Origin: Streptomyces sp. NBC_00306
GTDB taxonomy: Bacteria > Actinomycetota > Actinomycetes > Streptomycetales > Streptomycetaceae
Direction: 5' to 3'
DNA length: 64,000 bases
Assembly (NCBI RefSeq): GCF_036169555.1
Contig: NZ_CP108032.1
Span: forward strand, 7,316,001-7,380,000
Position numbers and translations under genes: made by a program
In this document: positions 8,785-17,456 of the stretch, piece after piece
How the letters are laid out: the number at the start of each line of letters is the position of its first letter
Numbering within the stretch: position 1 is the stretch's first letter
Notes under the pieces: model-generated
Seen by the model: only the letters and a program-made list of their open reading frames with translations
Told to the model about the DNA's origin: nothing
Databases searched by the model: none

Positions 8785-8832
8785 CCGTCCGCCAACACCT
8801 CGTCTGCGCCGTCCGCCGACACCCCGTCTGCG
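8785..8832. repeat. 24-base tandem duplication between tdh and kbl
   Basis: Two adjacent 24-base copies (8785-8808 and 8809-8832) differ at two positions. Just before them the word GCTGACCC is repeated near the tdh stop codon. The tdh-kbl spacer appears to have grown by slippage or duplication. Confidence 0.7.
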
Positions 8833-8896
8833 TCCAGGGGCTCCGCCCCTCGCCCCGACCAACAGCCCGCAGCCACCGCTCAAGGGAGCTCACCTC

Positions 8897-10078
8897 ATGT
8901 TCGAGTCCGTCCGCGACGACCTCCGCGTCACCCTCGACGAGATCCGCGACGCCGGCCTCTTCAAGCCCGAGCGGGTCATCAGCACCCCGCAGAGCGCGTC
9001 CGTCTCCGTCCCCTCGGGCGAGGTGCTCAACTTCTGCGCCAACAACTACCTCGGTCTCGCCGACCACCCCCAGGTCGTCGCCTCCGCCAAGGAAGCACTG
9101 GACCGCTGGGGCTACGGCATGGCCTCCGTGCGCTTCATCTGCGGCACCCAGGACGTGCACAAGGAGCTCGAGGCCCGCCTGTCCGCGTTCCTCGGCCAGG
9201 AGGACACGATCCTCTACTCCTCCTGCTTCGACGCCAACGGCGGCGTGTTCGAGACGCTGCTCGGTCCGGAGGACGCCGTCATCTCGGACGCCCTCAACCA
9301 CGCGTCCATCATCGACGGCATCCGCCTCTCCAAGGCCCGCCGCCACCGCTACGCCAACCGCGACATGACCGAGCTGGAGCAGCAGCTCAAGGAGACCCAG
9401 GACGCCCGTCGTCGGCTCATCGTCACCGACGGCGTGTTCTCCATGGACGGGTACGTGGCCCCGCTGCGCGAGATCTGCGACCTCGCCGACCGCTACGACG
9501 CCATGGTCATGGTCGACGACTCGCACGCCGTGGGCTTCGTCGGCCCCGGCGGCCGGGGCACACCGGAGCTGGCCGGCGTGATGGACCGCGTCGACATCAT
9601 CACCGGCACCCTCGGCAAGGCGCTCGGCGGAGCCTCCGGCGGCTATGTCGCCGCTCGCGCCGAGATCGTCGCCCTGCTGCGCCAGCGCTCCCGCCCGTAC
9701 CTCTTCTCCAACTCCCTCGCGCCGGTCATCGCCGCCGCTTCGCTCACGGTTCTGGACCTGCTGGAGTCCGCGGGCGACCTGCGCGAGAAGCTCACCGCCA
9801 ACACCGCGCTGTTCCGGTCGAAGATGACCGAGGCGGGCTTCGAGATCCTGCCCGGCGACCACCCCATCGCGCCCGTCATGATCGGCGACGCCGCCGAGGC
9901 CGGCCGCATGGCCGAGCTCCTCCTGGAGCGCGGTGTCTATGTCATCGGCTTCTCGTACCCCGTCGTGCCGATGGGCGCCGCCCGTATCCGCGTCCAGCTG
10001 TCCGCCGCGCACTCCACCGAAGACGTCGAGCGGGCCGTCGCGGCGTTCATCGACGCACGCCAGGCGCTGAAGGGCTGA
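8897..10078 (+). CDS. kbl: Glycine C-acetyltransferase (2-amino-3-ketobutyrate CoA ligase)
   Basis: A 393-residue PLP-dependent alpha-oxoamine synthase. It converts 2-amino-3-ketobutyrate and CoA to glycine and acetyl-CoA. Family blocks are NFCANNYLGLADHP, GMASVRFICGTQDVHKELE, SDALNHASIIDG, VDDSHAVGFVGPGG and the PLP-lysine segment TGTLGKALGGASGG. The length is that of E. coli Kbl. AGGGAG lies before the ATG. It forms the tdh-kbl threonine-degradation pair. Confidence 0.96.
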   Translation: MFESVRDDLRVTLDEIRDAGLFKPERVISTPQSASVSVPSGEVLNFCANNYLGLADHPQVVASAKEALDRWGYGMASVRFICGTQDVHKELEARLSAFLGQEDTILYSSCFDANGGVFETLLGPEDAVISDALNHASIIDGIRLSKARRHRYANRDMTELEQQLKETQDARRRLIVTDGVFSMDGYVAPLREICDLADRYDAMVMVDDSHAVGFVGPGGRGTPELAGVMDRVDIITGTLGKALGGASGGYVAARAEIVALLRQRSRPYLFSNSLAPVIAAASLTVLDLLESAGDLREKLTANTALFRSKMTEAGFEILPGDHPIAPVMIGDAAEAGRMAELLLERGVYVIGFSYPVVPMGAARIRVQLSAAHSTEDVERAVAAFIDARQALKG

Positions 10079-10100
10079 GTCCACCTGGCAAAATGGCCGC

Positions 10101-11015
10101 GTGATCGACCCTCGGCGGCTGCGCATCCTGCGAGCCGTGGCGGACCACCGTACGGTGACCGCCGCGGCCTCCGCGCTGTATCTGACCCCCTCGGCCGTCT
10201 CCCAGCAGCTCATCGCGCTCGAGCAGGAGACCGGTCACGCGCTCCTGATCCGCAGCGGCAAGGGGGTGCGGCTCACGGCCGCCGGGGAGATCCTGCTCGC
10301 GCACACCCATGCCGTGCTCGCCCAGCTGGAGCGGGCCGAGGCGGAGCTCGCCGCGTACGCGGGCGGCGCCGCGGGCGAGGTCACGGTCGCCGCCTTCGCG
10401 ACCGGGATCGCCGAGGTCGTCGCCCCCGCCATAGGCCGTCTCGCCGCGGACCACGCGGGTATCCGGGTCCGTGTCCGGGACGCCGAGGGTGACGAGAGCC
10501 TTCCGCTCGTTCTCGACGGCGAGGCGGATCTGGCCGTCGCGGTCGAGTACCGCGGAGCCCCGGGCGAGGGCGACCGCCGGCTGGCACGGGTGCCGCTGTA
10601 CGCGGAGCCGTTCGACGCGGTCCTGCGCGCCGACCATCCCCTCGGTACGGCGACCCGGGTCGAACTGGCCGAACTCGCCGACAGCGACTGGATCGGCCCC
10701 TATCCCGGCAACCCCTGCCACGACATGGTGCTGCTCGCCTGTGAACTGGCCGGCTTCCAGCCCCGTCTTGTGCACTGGTCCGACGACTTCCGCGCCGTCG
10801 TGGCCCTCGCCGGAGCGGGCGCCGGAGTGGCGCTGGTGCCCCGCTCCGCGCTGCGCGGCATGGAGCTCACCGACACTGTCGTGCTGCCGGTCTCCGGTCC
10901 TGCCGCGACCCGCAGGGTGTTCGCGGCGGTACGGCGGGGAGCGGAGCGGCACCCGCTGATCAGCCCGGTGCTCGATGCGCTCGCCGCCGCTGCGGACGGC
11001 CTCTCCACCGACTGA
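10101..11015 (+). CDS. LysR family transcriptional regulator
   Basis: A 304-residue LysR protein with an N-terminal helix-turn-helix (TVTAAASALYLTPSAVSQQL, residues about 17-36) and a periplasmic-binding-like effector domain. The GTG start lies 22 bases after kbl, so it probably belongs to the same transcript. It may regulate tdh-kbl or amino-acid use, but that is position-based inference. It is followed immediately by a 30-base tandem repeat array. Confidence 0.9.
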   Translation: MIDPRRLRILRAVADHRTVTAAASALYLTPSAVSQQLIALEQETGHALLIRSGKGVRLTAAGEILLAHTHAVLAQLERAEAELAAYAGGAAGEVTVAAFATGIAEVVAPAIGRLAADHAGIRVRVRDAEGDESLPLVLDGEADLAVAVEYRGAPGEGDRRLARVPLYAEPFDAVLRADHPLGTATRVELAELADSDWIGPYPGNPCHDMVLLACELAGFQPRLVHWSDDFRAVVALAGAGAGVALVPRSALRGMELTDTVVLPVSGPAATRRVFAAVRRGAERHPLISPVLDALAAAADGLSTD

Positions 11016-11020
11016 CCAGG

Positions 11021-11213
11021 GCCCGGACCCGCACACCCGGTGCCTGCACTGCCCGGCCCCGCACGCCCGGCGCCTGCACTGCCCGGACCCGCACACCCGG
11101 TGCCTGCACTGCCCGGACCCGCACACCCGGCGCCTGCACTGCCCGGACCCGCACACCCGGCGCCTGCACTGCCCGGCCCCGCACGCCCGGCGCCTGCACT
11201 GCCCGGCCCCGCC
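11021..11213. repeat. 30-base tandem repeat, about six copies
   Basis: The array starts with a 20-base partial copy at 11021, and copies begin at 11041, 11071, 11101, 11131, 11161 and 11191 (the last truncated). Core words are TGCACTGCCCGG, CCCGCACACCCGG and CCCGCACGCCCGG. Two unit variants (cacacc and cacgcc types) are interspersed. The unit is a multiple of three, so both strands stay open and encode Pro/Ala/Gly/His- or Gly/Ala/Val-rich decapeptide repeats, but no start or ribosome-binding site supports translation. It sits between the convergent ends of the LysR and NB-ARC genes. Confidence 0.95.
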
Positions 11214-11317
11214 ACGGAAGCACCGGCCCCGGCTGTCGCAGCACTGCCCGGCCCCGTCGCCCGGACGCACCGATCGGACCCGCAACCCAGGCACCGCCCC
11301 CGCCCGGATGCCGCCCC

Positions 11318-13504
11318 TCACGTACCGAGCCCACCCCGCGCCGAGCCGCACCGCGCCCCCAGCGCAGCGCTCAGCGCCACGGCGGGGTCGGCAGTCAGGC
11401 CCCATTGGTACGCACTCTCGTACGCCTCGTCGCCCGCCTTGGCCCGGGCCGTCCGCTCGCACTCCTCGCGGACCGCCCGCAGGTCCGGAGTGCCGCGCTG
11501 CGGGTGGCCGACCGTGTGCCAGAAGGACTGGCCCGTCCCGTACACCAGCCCGGCCAGTTCACCGTCGCCCGCCGCGGCGATCGCGGCCGCCAGCACGTCC
11601 AGCCCCAGCGCGATCCCGAAGCTGTCGCCGAGGCCTCGTTTGCTCTCGAGCATCGAGCGGGCGTGTGCCGCAGCATCCAGCGGGTTCCCGGAGAAGAGGT
11701 CGATCAGCGCGAGCTGGTAATCGAGGTAGGCGCGGGACCAGAACTCGCCCCGCTCCACACATCCCGCACGCAGCCACAGCGCACGCTCCTGGGCCTCGTG
11801 CAGTCTGCCGAGCCCGGTCAGGGCGAAGACCTGCACGAGGTGGCAACGCAGTCGGGACGCGGAGTCGAAGGGCTCACCGGGCGCGGCTCCCAGCCCGTGC
11901 TCCGTCACCAGATGGGCGGCGACCGGCCGTCCGGTCAGCAGCGCTATGAGTCCGGTGAGATACGTGGCCGCCAGCAATTCATCGGTGTCGCCCTCCCGCC
12001 ATGCGGCGCGCGTGCACTGCTCACCGACCCGCTGAGCGTCCTCGTACTCGCCCTGGAGCGTGAGGGTGATGCCGAGTGCCCACAGCGCCCGCGTACGGTC
12101 CGCACCGTCCGACGGATGTGCGGCCAGGGCCTGTTCGAGGTATCCGCGGGCCTCGTGCAGATGACCGCAGCAGCTCCAGAAGAAGCCGACGAGGCCGACG
12201 AGGCGCAGCGCGCGCTCCGGGGAGGTGGCCAGCAGATGGTCGAGTGCCGTGCACAGGTCGGTGTCCGCCTCGGCGATCCTGCGGTACCACCGGGTCTGGT
12301 CGGCGCTCAGCCAGCCCGCGTCCGCGTCCTGGGCGAACCGCAGGAAGTGGTCCGCGTGCCGCTCCGCCAGGGCAGCCTCCTCGTGGAGCGCGCGCAGCCA
12401 CAGGTGCCCGTACTCGCGGATGGTGTCGAGCATGCGGTAGCGGATGCCGTCGCCGCCCGCGACGACGGTGACGACGGACACGGCCACCAGGCGCCCGAGC
12501 AGCGCGTCCACGGCATCCGCACCGAGCGGTCCGCCCGAGCACACCGCGCGGGCGGACTCCAGGTCGAAGTCGCCGCGGAAGACGGTGAGTCGCGCCCACA
12601 ACAGCCGTTCGAGCGGCGCGCACAGCTCGTGACTCCACCCGATCGCGGTACGCATCGTGCGGTGACGCTGCGGCCGGACCCCCGGACCGGGGGTGGCGAG
12701 GACGTCGAAACGGGAACCGAGCCGCTCCGCGATCTCCTCGATCGTGGTCCGACCGGCCTGGGCGGCGGCCAGTTCCAGCGCCAGGGGAATCCCCTCCAGC
12801 CGGCGGCAGATCTGTATGGCGGCCGCGGCCTGCTGCGCATCTGCGCTTCGGGCCCCGGCCTCCGCCCCCGTCGTCGCCCCTGTGCCTGTCCGCGTCCTCG
12901 TCCCCGTCCCCGTCCCTGTCTCCGTCTCCGTCTCCGTCTCCGTCTCCGTCTCCGGAGATTGCGCCGCGGAGGATGCCGCGGCCACCCGTTGGGTGAACAG
13001 GTCCAGCGCGTCCGGCCCGCCCGGGGGCAGGGGTTCGACTTCGATCAGCCGCTCGCCCTCCATGCCCAGCGGTTCGCGGCTCGTGACCAGCACGGTCAGG
13101 TCTGCCACGGCCGTCAGCAGATCGGCGACCAACTCCCGGCAGGCGTCGACCAGATGTTCGCAGGAGTCGAGGACGAGGAGCAGCCGCTTGCCCGCCAGCC
13201 ACTCGCACAGGGCGTCGACCGGCATACGCGGCGTGTGGTCCGCGAGGTCGCATGCGTCCGAGACGGTGGACAGCAGCAGCCGGTCCCCGTGGAGCGGCGA
13301 CAGATCTGCCCAGGCCACGCCGTCGGGGAACAGGGCCTGCGCTTCGCGCGCGGCCCGCAACGCCAGTCGTGACTTGCCGACCCCGCCCGTTCCGACGAGG
13401 GTGACCAGCCGGTCGCGGGCCAGCGCGCGGTCCAATCGGAACAGTTCCCAGTTCCGTCCGACGAAGCTGGTCGATTCCTCCGGAAGAATGCCCAACACGG
13501 GCAC
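11318..13504 (-). CDS. NB-ARC/TPR regulator of the AfsR/LuxR-like class, no DNA-binding domain
   Basis: A 728-residue STAND ATPase. After ESTSFVGRNWEL come the P-loop GTGGVGKSRLALR (about residue 37), the Walker B RLLLVLDSCEH (about residue 107), VLVTSREPLGMEGE (sensor) and RLEGIPLALELAAAQ (winged-helix entry). The C-terminal 350 residues are helical TPR-like repeats. Homologues usually end in a LuxR helix-turn-helix or start with a SARP domain; neither is present, so it may act through protein contacts. A Thr-Glu/Thr-Gly dipeptide tract, encoded by a hexanucleotide repeat, interrupts the ATPase domain at about residues 184-212. The start is GTG; the SRPBCC gene lies 22 bases upstream on the same strand. 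Confidence 0.85.
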   Translation of the reverse strand: MPVLGILPEESTSFVGRNWELFRLDRALARDRLVTLVGTGGVGKSRLALRAAREAQALFPDGVAWADLSPLHGDRLLLSTVSDACDLADHTPRMPVDALCEWLAGKRLLLVLDSCEHLVDACRELVADLLTAVADLTVLVTSREPLGMEGERLIEVEPLPPGGPDALDLFTQRVAAASSAAQSPETETETETETETGTGTGTRTRTGTGATTGAEAGARSADAQQAAAAIQICRRLEGIPLALELAAAQAGRTTIEEIAERLGSRFDVLATPGPGVRPQRHRTMRTAIGWSHELCAPLERLLWARLTVFRGDFDLESARAVCSGGPLGADAVDALLGRLVAVSVVTVVAGGDGIRYRMLDTIREYGHLWLRALHEEAALAERHADHFLRFAQDADAGWLSADQTRWYRRIAEADTDLCTALDHLLATSPERALRLVGLVGFFWSCCGHLHEARGYLEQALAAHPSDGADRTRALWALGITLTLQGEYEDAQRVGEQCTRAAWREGDTDELLAATYLTGLIALLTGRPVAAHLVTEHGLGAAPGEPFDSASRLRCHLVQVFALTGLGRLHEAQERALWLRAGCVERGEFWSRAYLDYQLALIDLFSGNPLDAAAHARSMLESKRGLGDSFGIALGLDVLAAAIAAAGDGELAGLVYGTGQSFWHTVGHPQRGTPDLRAVREECERTARAKAGDEAYESAYQWGLTADPAVALSAALGARCGSARGGLGT
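12879..12956. repeat. Coding hexanucleotide repeat (GTCTCC/GTCCCC)
   Basis: A run of GTCTCC units preceded by GTCCCC-like units on the plus strand, inside the NB-ARC gene. On the coding strand it encodes alternating Thr-Glu and then Thr-Gly/Thr-Arg dipeptides. Slippage here changes the length in steps of two residues without a frameshift. Confidence 0.9.
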
Positions 13505-13526
13505 ATTCTTGCGTACTTCGGACCTC

Positions 13527-14039
13527 TCAGGAGCCGTCCTGGGGCGACTCCATCACCTTCTTGAGGTTGCGCAGGGTGATCGCGATGTTCTTGCGCTGGA
13601 ACTCGGCGAACGTCCGGCCGCGGGTCGCCACCCTGTCGAACGCGCCGGCCATCGCGTCGGGCCACGACCGACGGTCATCGGTCCAGGTCTCGGTCACCCG
13701 CGTGCCGTCGGCGACGGCCTCGAAGCGGTACTCCCAGGAGGCGATCGGCGCCTTCAGCACGGGCTTGCGCCGGCCGATGGCGTGCACCCGGAACGCGAAG
13801 CGCTCGCCCGGCTCCGCGGCCGTCACGGTGCAGCGCGTCGTCCAGCGGAGGGGTCCGCGCTTGTTGTGCCCGTCGAAGACCATGCCCACATGGGCGACCC
13901 GGGTGCCGTCCGTCACCGTCGCGCCCTGGTTCTCCGGGCTCCACCGTCCCATCCGGGTCGGATCACTGACCTGGTCGTAGATCGCCGCCGGCGGGGCGTC
14001 GACGACGATGCTGTCCGAGACCGTCATGGTGCGTTTCAT
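13527..14039 (-). CDS. SRPBCC family (polyketide cyclase/dehydrase-like) protein
   Basis: A 170-residue START-like fold protein. It has SDSIVVDAPPAAIYDQVSDP at the N-terminus, followed by RMGRWSPEN, the central GERFAFRVHAIG and SWEYRFEAVADGTRVTETW. Such proteins form a hydrophobic ligand cavity, but the substrate cannot be read from sequence. It is probably cotranscribed with the NB-ARC gene downstream. Confidence 0.85.
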   Translation of the reverse strand: MKRTMTVSDSIVVDAPPAAIYDQVSDPTRMGRWSPENQGATVTDGTRVAHVGMVFDGHNKRGPLRWTTRCTVTAAEPGERFAFRVHAIGRRKPVLKAPIASWEYRFEAVADGTRVTETWTDDRRSWPDAMAGAFDRVATRGRTFAEFQRKNIAITLRNLKKVMESPQDGS

Positions 14040-14227
14040 GGGTACGACTCCGCTCTCGTGGCTGCCCGGGACTCCGCGGGCGATGATCTCGCCGTGGAGG
14101 TCGTTCCGTTCGGTGTGCAGGAAGGTCGCTGTGCAGGTCGTGCTCGGATGTGGAGGGCGTACTCGGGCGGACGGCCCCGTGGTGTCGCCGCGGGACCCGT
14201 CCGCCCGGACGCCGGTGGCACCCGGAG

Positions 14228-15844
14228 TCAGTACCGCCCTGCCGAGGTGTCGACCAGGATCGCCGCCTCCGCCGCCTCGTCGTCGAACTCCTCCTGCCGG
14301 CGGGTGCCCGTACGGCTGTTCGTCAGGCGGGTGGCGAGCCAGCCCGCGAGGAATCCGACGGGAATCGAGACGAGACCCGTGGTCGTGTACGGGAACCAGG
14401 TGAAGTCCTGGTCAGGGAAGATCGCTTGGGGAGAACCCGAGACCAGTGTGGTGCCGGTGATGAGGATCAGGACGCTGACCGCGCCACCGATCATCGACGC
14501 CAGGAGTCCCGCGCGGTTGAAGCGCTGCCAGAACAGGCTGTAGACGAGCGCCGGAGCGACCGCCGAGGCGCCCAGACAGAACGACAGGGTGACCATCGCC
14601 TGGAGATTCCAGTGCCGGGAGGCCGCCGCGAGGACGATCGCCGCGAGGCCGACCAGCGCCGCCGTCGCGCGGGCGAGCATCATCTCGGTGCCGGCCCGCA
14701 GTTGTTGCCTGCGCCGCAGGCCGTTCGTGATCAGGTCGTGGGCCAGGGAGTTGGCGCAGGCGAGCGTGATGCCGGCGACGGATGCCAGCAGTGTCAGGAA
14801 GATGGCCGTGGCCATGACCGTGAAGAGCAGCGTCTCGAAGCTGGACACGGACTCGCCCATGACGGCCTGGCTGACGAGGAGGATCGACGTCTTGCCCTGC
14901 GGGTCGCTGAGCGTGATCTGCTGGCGGCCGACGAGCGCCGCCGCGCCGAAGCCGATCACGGCGCTGAGCAGACCCATGACGACGACGGTGGAGACGGCCC
15001 AGCTCATCGAGCGGCGCACTGCGGGCGCGCTGCGGGAGCTGAACATGCGCATGGTGATGTGCGGGAGGCACGCTGCGCCGAGGACCACGGTCAGCTGCGT
15101 GCTGATGAGGTCGAGCCCGTCGCCGCCGAACTGGAGGCCGGGGGTGAGATACGCCTCGCCCGCGCCGCTTCCCCGTGCCGCGGCGTCGAGAAGCGACGGC
15201 ACGCTGAAGTCGAAGCGGTACAGCACGAGGGCCGCGATGGCGAGGGCAGCGGCCAGCAGCACCAGGGTCTTCACCAACTGGATGAACGCCGTGCCCTTCA
15301 TGCCGCCGATGGCTGCGTAGATGATCATCAGCAGGCCGAGGAGCACGATCGAGCCGGTCTTGAAGCCGGCGGCGTCGATGCCGAGGACGAAGGCCAGCAG
15401 ATCGCCCGCGCCCGCGAGTTGGAAGATCAGCAACGGGAAGAGGGCCACCAGCGTCACGATGCAGGCGGTGATGCGTACGGCGGGGCTGGGCGCGCGCCGG
15501 GTGAGGACGTCGCCCATGGTGAACCGGCCCGCGTTGCGCAGTGGTTCGGCCAGCAGGAACATCAGCAGGACCAGGGACAGCGCGGTACTCAGCGCGAGTA
15601 CGAGGCCGTCCTGGCCGACGAGCGAGATGACGCCGATGGTGCCGAGGACGCTCGCCGCGGAGATGTAGTCGCCGGCGATGGCGAGTCCGCTCTGCATCGG
15701 CGACAGCGAGCGGAAGCCGGTGTAGAACTCGTCCAGGTCGTCCCGGTCCGGCCCCGTCATCACGCACAGGAGCAGGGTCACGGTGATCACGGCGATGAAC
15801 GCGACCAGGGACATGGTCTGGGCTTCGGTGCTGAATCCGGTCAT
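14228..15844 (-). CDS. Sodium:solute symporter (SSS), monocarboxylate/acetate type
   Basis: A 538-residue membrane transporter with about 13 hydrophobic segments. Family blocks include FYTGFRSLSPMQSGLAIAGDYISAASVLG (in pieces), AGDLLAFVLGIDAAG, AIGGMKGTAFIQLVKT and LSFCLGASAVAPALVYSLFW. The pairing with an upstream DUF485 gene is the arrangement of the E. coli yjcH-actP acetate permease. The start overlaps the DUF485 stop (ATGA). The cytoplasmic tail is polar. Substrate: probably a short-chain monocarboxylate taken up with sodium. Confidence 0.9.
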   Translation of the reverse strand: MTGFSTEAQTMSLVAFIAVITVTLLLCVMTGPDRDDLDEFYTGFRSLSPMQSGLAIAGDYISAASVLGTIGVISLVGQDGLVLALSTALSLVLLMFLLAEPLRNAGRFTMGDVLTRRAPSPAVRITACIVTLVALFPLLIFQLAGAGDLLAFVLGIDAAGFKTGSIVLLGLLMIIYAAIGGMKGTAFIQLVKTLVLLAAALAIAALVLYRFDFSVPSLLDAAARGSGAGEAYLTPGLQFGGDGLDLISTQLTVVLGAACLPHITMRMFSSRSAPAVRRSMSWAVSTVVVMGLLSAVIGFGAAALVGRQQITLSDPQGKTSILLVSQAVMGESVSSFETLLFTVMATAIFLTLLASVAGITLACANSLAHDLITNGLRRRQQLRAGTEMMLARATAALVGLAAIVLAAASRHWNLQAMVTLSFCLGASAVAPALVYSLFWQRFNRAGLLASMIGGAVSVLILITGTTLVSGSPQAIFPDQDFTWFPYTTTGLVSIPVGFLAGWLATRLTNSRTGTRRQEEFDDEAAEAAILVDTSAGRY

Positions 15845-16254
15845 CGTCGTGCTCCCTGCGGGGACGGGGCGGTGTTGCGGCGTACCGCTGCGGTGAGGGG
15901 GTCGACGCGGCGGCGTGCGGTGCGCTCGTACCAGGCGACGGCCAGCGCGGTCACGGGGAGTTGAAGCAGGCCCAGCAGAAGGCCGGTGGTGAGGCCGCCG
16001 GTGACCCTGCTCGACATGAGGTCGGGGGCGTAGGCGCACAGGACGAGGAAGACGACGAAGTACCCGAGGGCGGAGAACGTCGCGACGCGGCGCAGTCTCT
16101 TGTAGGCGGTGCTCAGCGCGCGCACATCACGGCGATGGTCCGCAGCGGGCTGGGCGGGCTGGGCGCGCTGCTGGGACTGATGGGCCTGTCCCGGATGCTG
16201 TTCGGGGAAGTCCGGGAACTCGGGATATGAGGGCTGTGAGCGGTGGTACGACAT
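15841..16254 (-). CDS. DUF485 membrane protein (YjcH-like)
   Basis: A 137-residue protein. A Gln/Pro-rich N-terminal 40 residues precede LSTAYKRLRRVATFSALGYF and two membrane helices (FVVFLVLCAYAP and TTGLLLGLLQLPVTALAVAW), ending with a basic tail. This is the DUF485 partner that accompanies actP-type symporters. ATG 16254 has GAGGACC upstream. Its stop overlaps the symporter start, so the pair is translationally coupled. Confidence 0.88.
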   Translation of the reverse strand: MSYHRSQPSYPEFPDFPEQHPGQAHQSQQRAQPAQPAADHRRDVRALSTAYKRLRRVATFSALGYFVVFLVLCAYAPDLMSSRVTGGLTTGLLLGLLQLPVTALAVAWYERTARRRVDPLTAAVRRNTAPSPQGARR

Positions 16255-16363
16255 CGCGTTCTGGTCCTCGAATGCCTTCGCGGTCGGCCTGCGACGGCTG
16301 GCGCATGCCGGTGGAGCGGCACACGTTACCCGCCGGTAGGAGTGCCGGAGCATTCTCACATGG

Positions 16364-16382
16364 ACTGATTGGTCGGTCAGTT
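16364..16382. promoter_or_regulatory. Possible TetR-type palindrome upstream of the DUF485/symporter pair
   Basis: ACTGATTGGTCGGTCAGTT contains ACTGA/TCAGT arms around a near-symmetric centre. It lies about 110 bases upstream of the DUF485 start and overlaps the last codons of the EamA gene. It resembles TetR-family operators; no TetR gene is adjacent. Confidence 0.35.
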
Positions 16383-17339
16383 GACCCGGTCTGTCCGGAG
16401 TCGCGGCTCTCGCGCGGAACCCGCAGCCGGCGCGTCGACCAGCGGCGACAGTGAATTTGTCCGCTTCTGCCTGCGCGTCAGTCCGACGCCGACGAGGACA
16501 ACCAACATTCCGATAACGACGCGCAGAGTGAGCGCCTCGTCGAGGACGAGTGCCCCGAGTGTCAGGGAGACCACCGGCAGCAGATAGCCCACCGTGGCCG
16601 CGTTCGTGGCACCCTCGTCCGCGATGAGCCGGTAGTTGAGCGCGAACGTGAACCCGGTGGCGAAGACGCCGAGGGCGATGACGGCCAGCACACCGACGAG
16701 CGTGACGTCCGAGGTCGACGTATCCGCGACGGGCAGCGCGAGGGTGCTCAGGCCCGTTGCGGCGAGGAGCTGGGCCGCCGAGAGCGCGATGGGCGCCGAG
16801 CCCTTCCCGGTGAGCTTGCGTCCCATGTAGGTGAACGCCACGGCGTAACTGGCCGCCGCCGCAAGGATGGCGAGCGCGCCCCAGCTGGTCAGACCGCCCT
16901 GCTGCCACGGTGCGAAGATCAACAAGGTGCCGGCGAATCCCAGAAGGAGTCCGGCGAGGCGGACCGGCCGGATTCCCCGTTCCGTACCGATGGCGAGGCC
17001 GATCAGCAGCGACCACAGGGGAGTGGTCGCGTTGAGCACGCCCGCCACCCCGGAGTCGACCGTCTGCTGGCCGATGCTGAACAGCGCGAACGGCAGGGCG
17101 TTGCAGAAGAAGGCCGCCACCGCCAGATGCCCCCAGGTCGCACGGTCGCGCGGCAGCCGCTTACGGGCCCAGGCCGCCATCGCGACCAGCACCAGCGCGC
17201 CGAGCGCGCAGCGCGCGAAGGTGATCTGCGCCGGGGTCAGGCCGTGGTCGAGCGCCACCTTGATCCAGAGGAATCCCGATCCCCACAGCAGGGCGAGTAC
17301 GCCCATGCGCAGGAAAGTTCCTCTTCCGCGACTGACCAC
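16377..17339 (-). CDS. EamA/DMT family exporter
   Basis: A 320-residue drug/metabolite transporter with ten hydrophobic helices in two EamA repeats. The first contains LALLWGSGFLWIKVALDHG, ARCALGALVLVAMA and GVAGVLNATTPLWSLLIGLA. The second contains AYAVAFTYMGRKL, DEGATNAATVGYLLPVVSLTLG and DEALTLRVVIGMLVVLVGVG. GTG 17339 is chosen because GGAGGAGA lies 7 bases upstream. It is divergent from the LysR gene at 17457, which probably controls it. Function: likely efflux of amino acids or similar metabolites. Confidence 0.9.
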   Translation of the reverse strand: MVSRGRGTFLRMGVLALLWGSGFLWIKVALDHGLTPAQITFARCALGALVLVAMAAWARKRLPRDRATWGHLAVAAFFCNALPFALFSIGQQTVDSGVAGVLNATTPLWSLLIGLAIGTERGIRPVRLAGLLLGFAGTLLIFAPWQQGGLTSWGALAILAAAASYAVAFTYMGRKLTGKGSAPIALSAAQLLAATGLSTLALPVADTSTSDVTLVGVLAVIALGVFATGFTFALNYRLIADEGATNAATVGYLLPVVSLTLGALVLDEALTLRVVIGMLVVLVGVGLTRRQKRTNSLSPLVDAPAAGSAREPRLRTDRVN

Positions 17340-17456
17340 GTCCGTCTCCTCCAGGCCCTGTCGGGCGCTCCCGTCGAGGCCCTCCCCGACCACCGTGCCG
17401 CACTCGACCTGGCAGCACCAGTGAAAAGTTGTGGGGTCAGCGTTAACCTCTGCTAC

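Noticed and set aside
10975..11949. Plus-strand frame running through the 30-base repeat
   Set aside because: Open only because the repeat unit is a multiple of three and because of antisense bias over the NB-ARC gene; no start signal.
14150..15964. 604-codon open frame on the plus strand
   Set aside because: It is antisense to the clear sodium:solute symporter gene and has the Arg/Glu/Gly-rich composition of a high-GC shadow frame.
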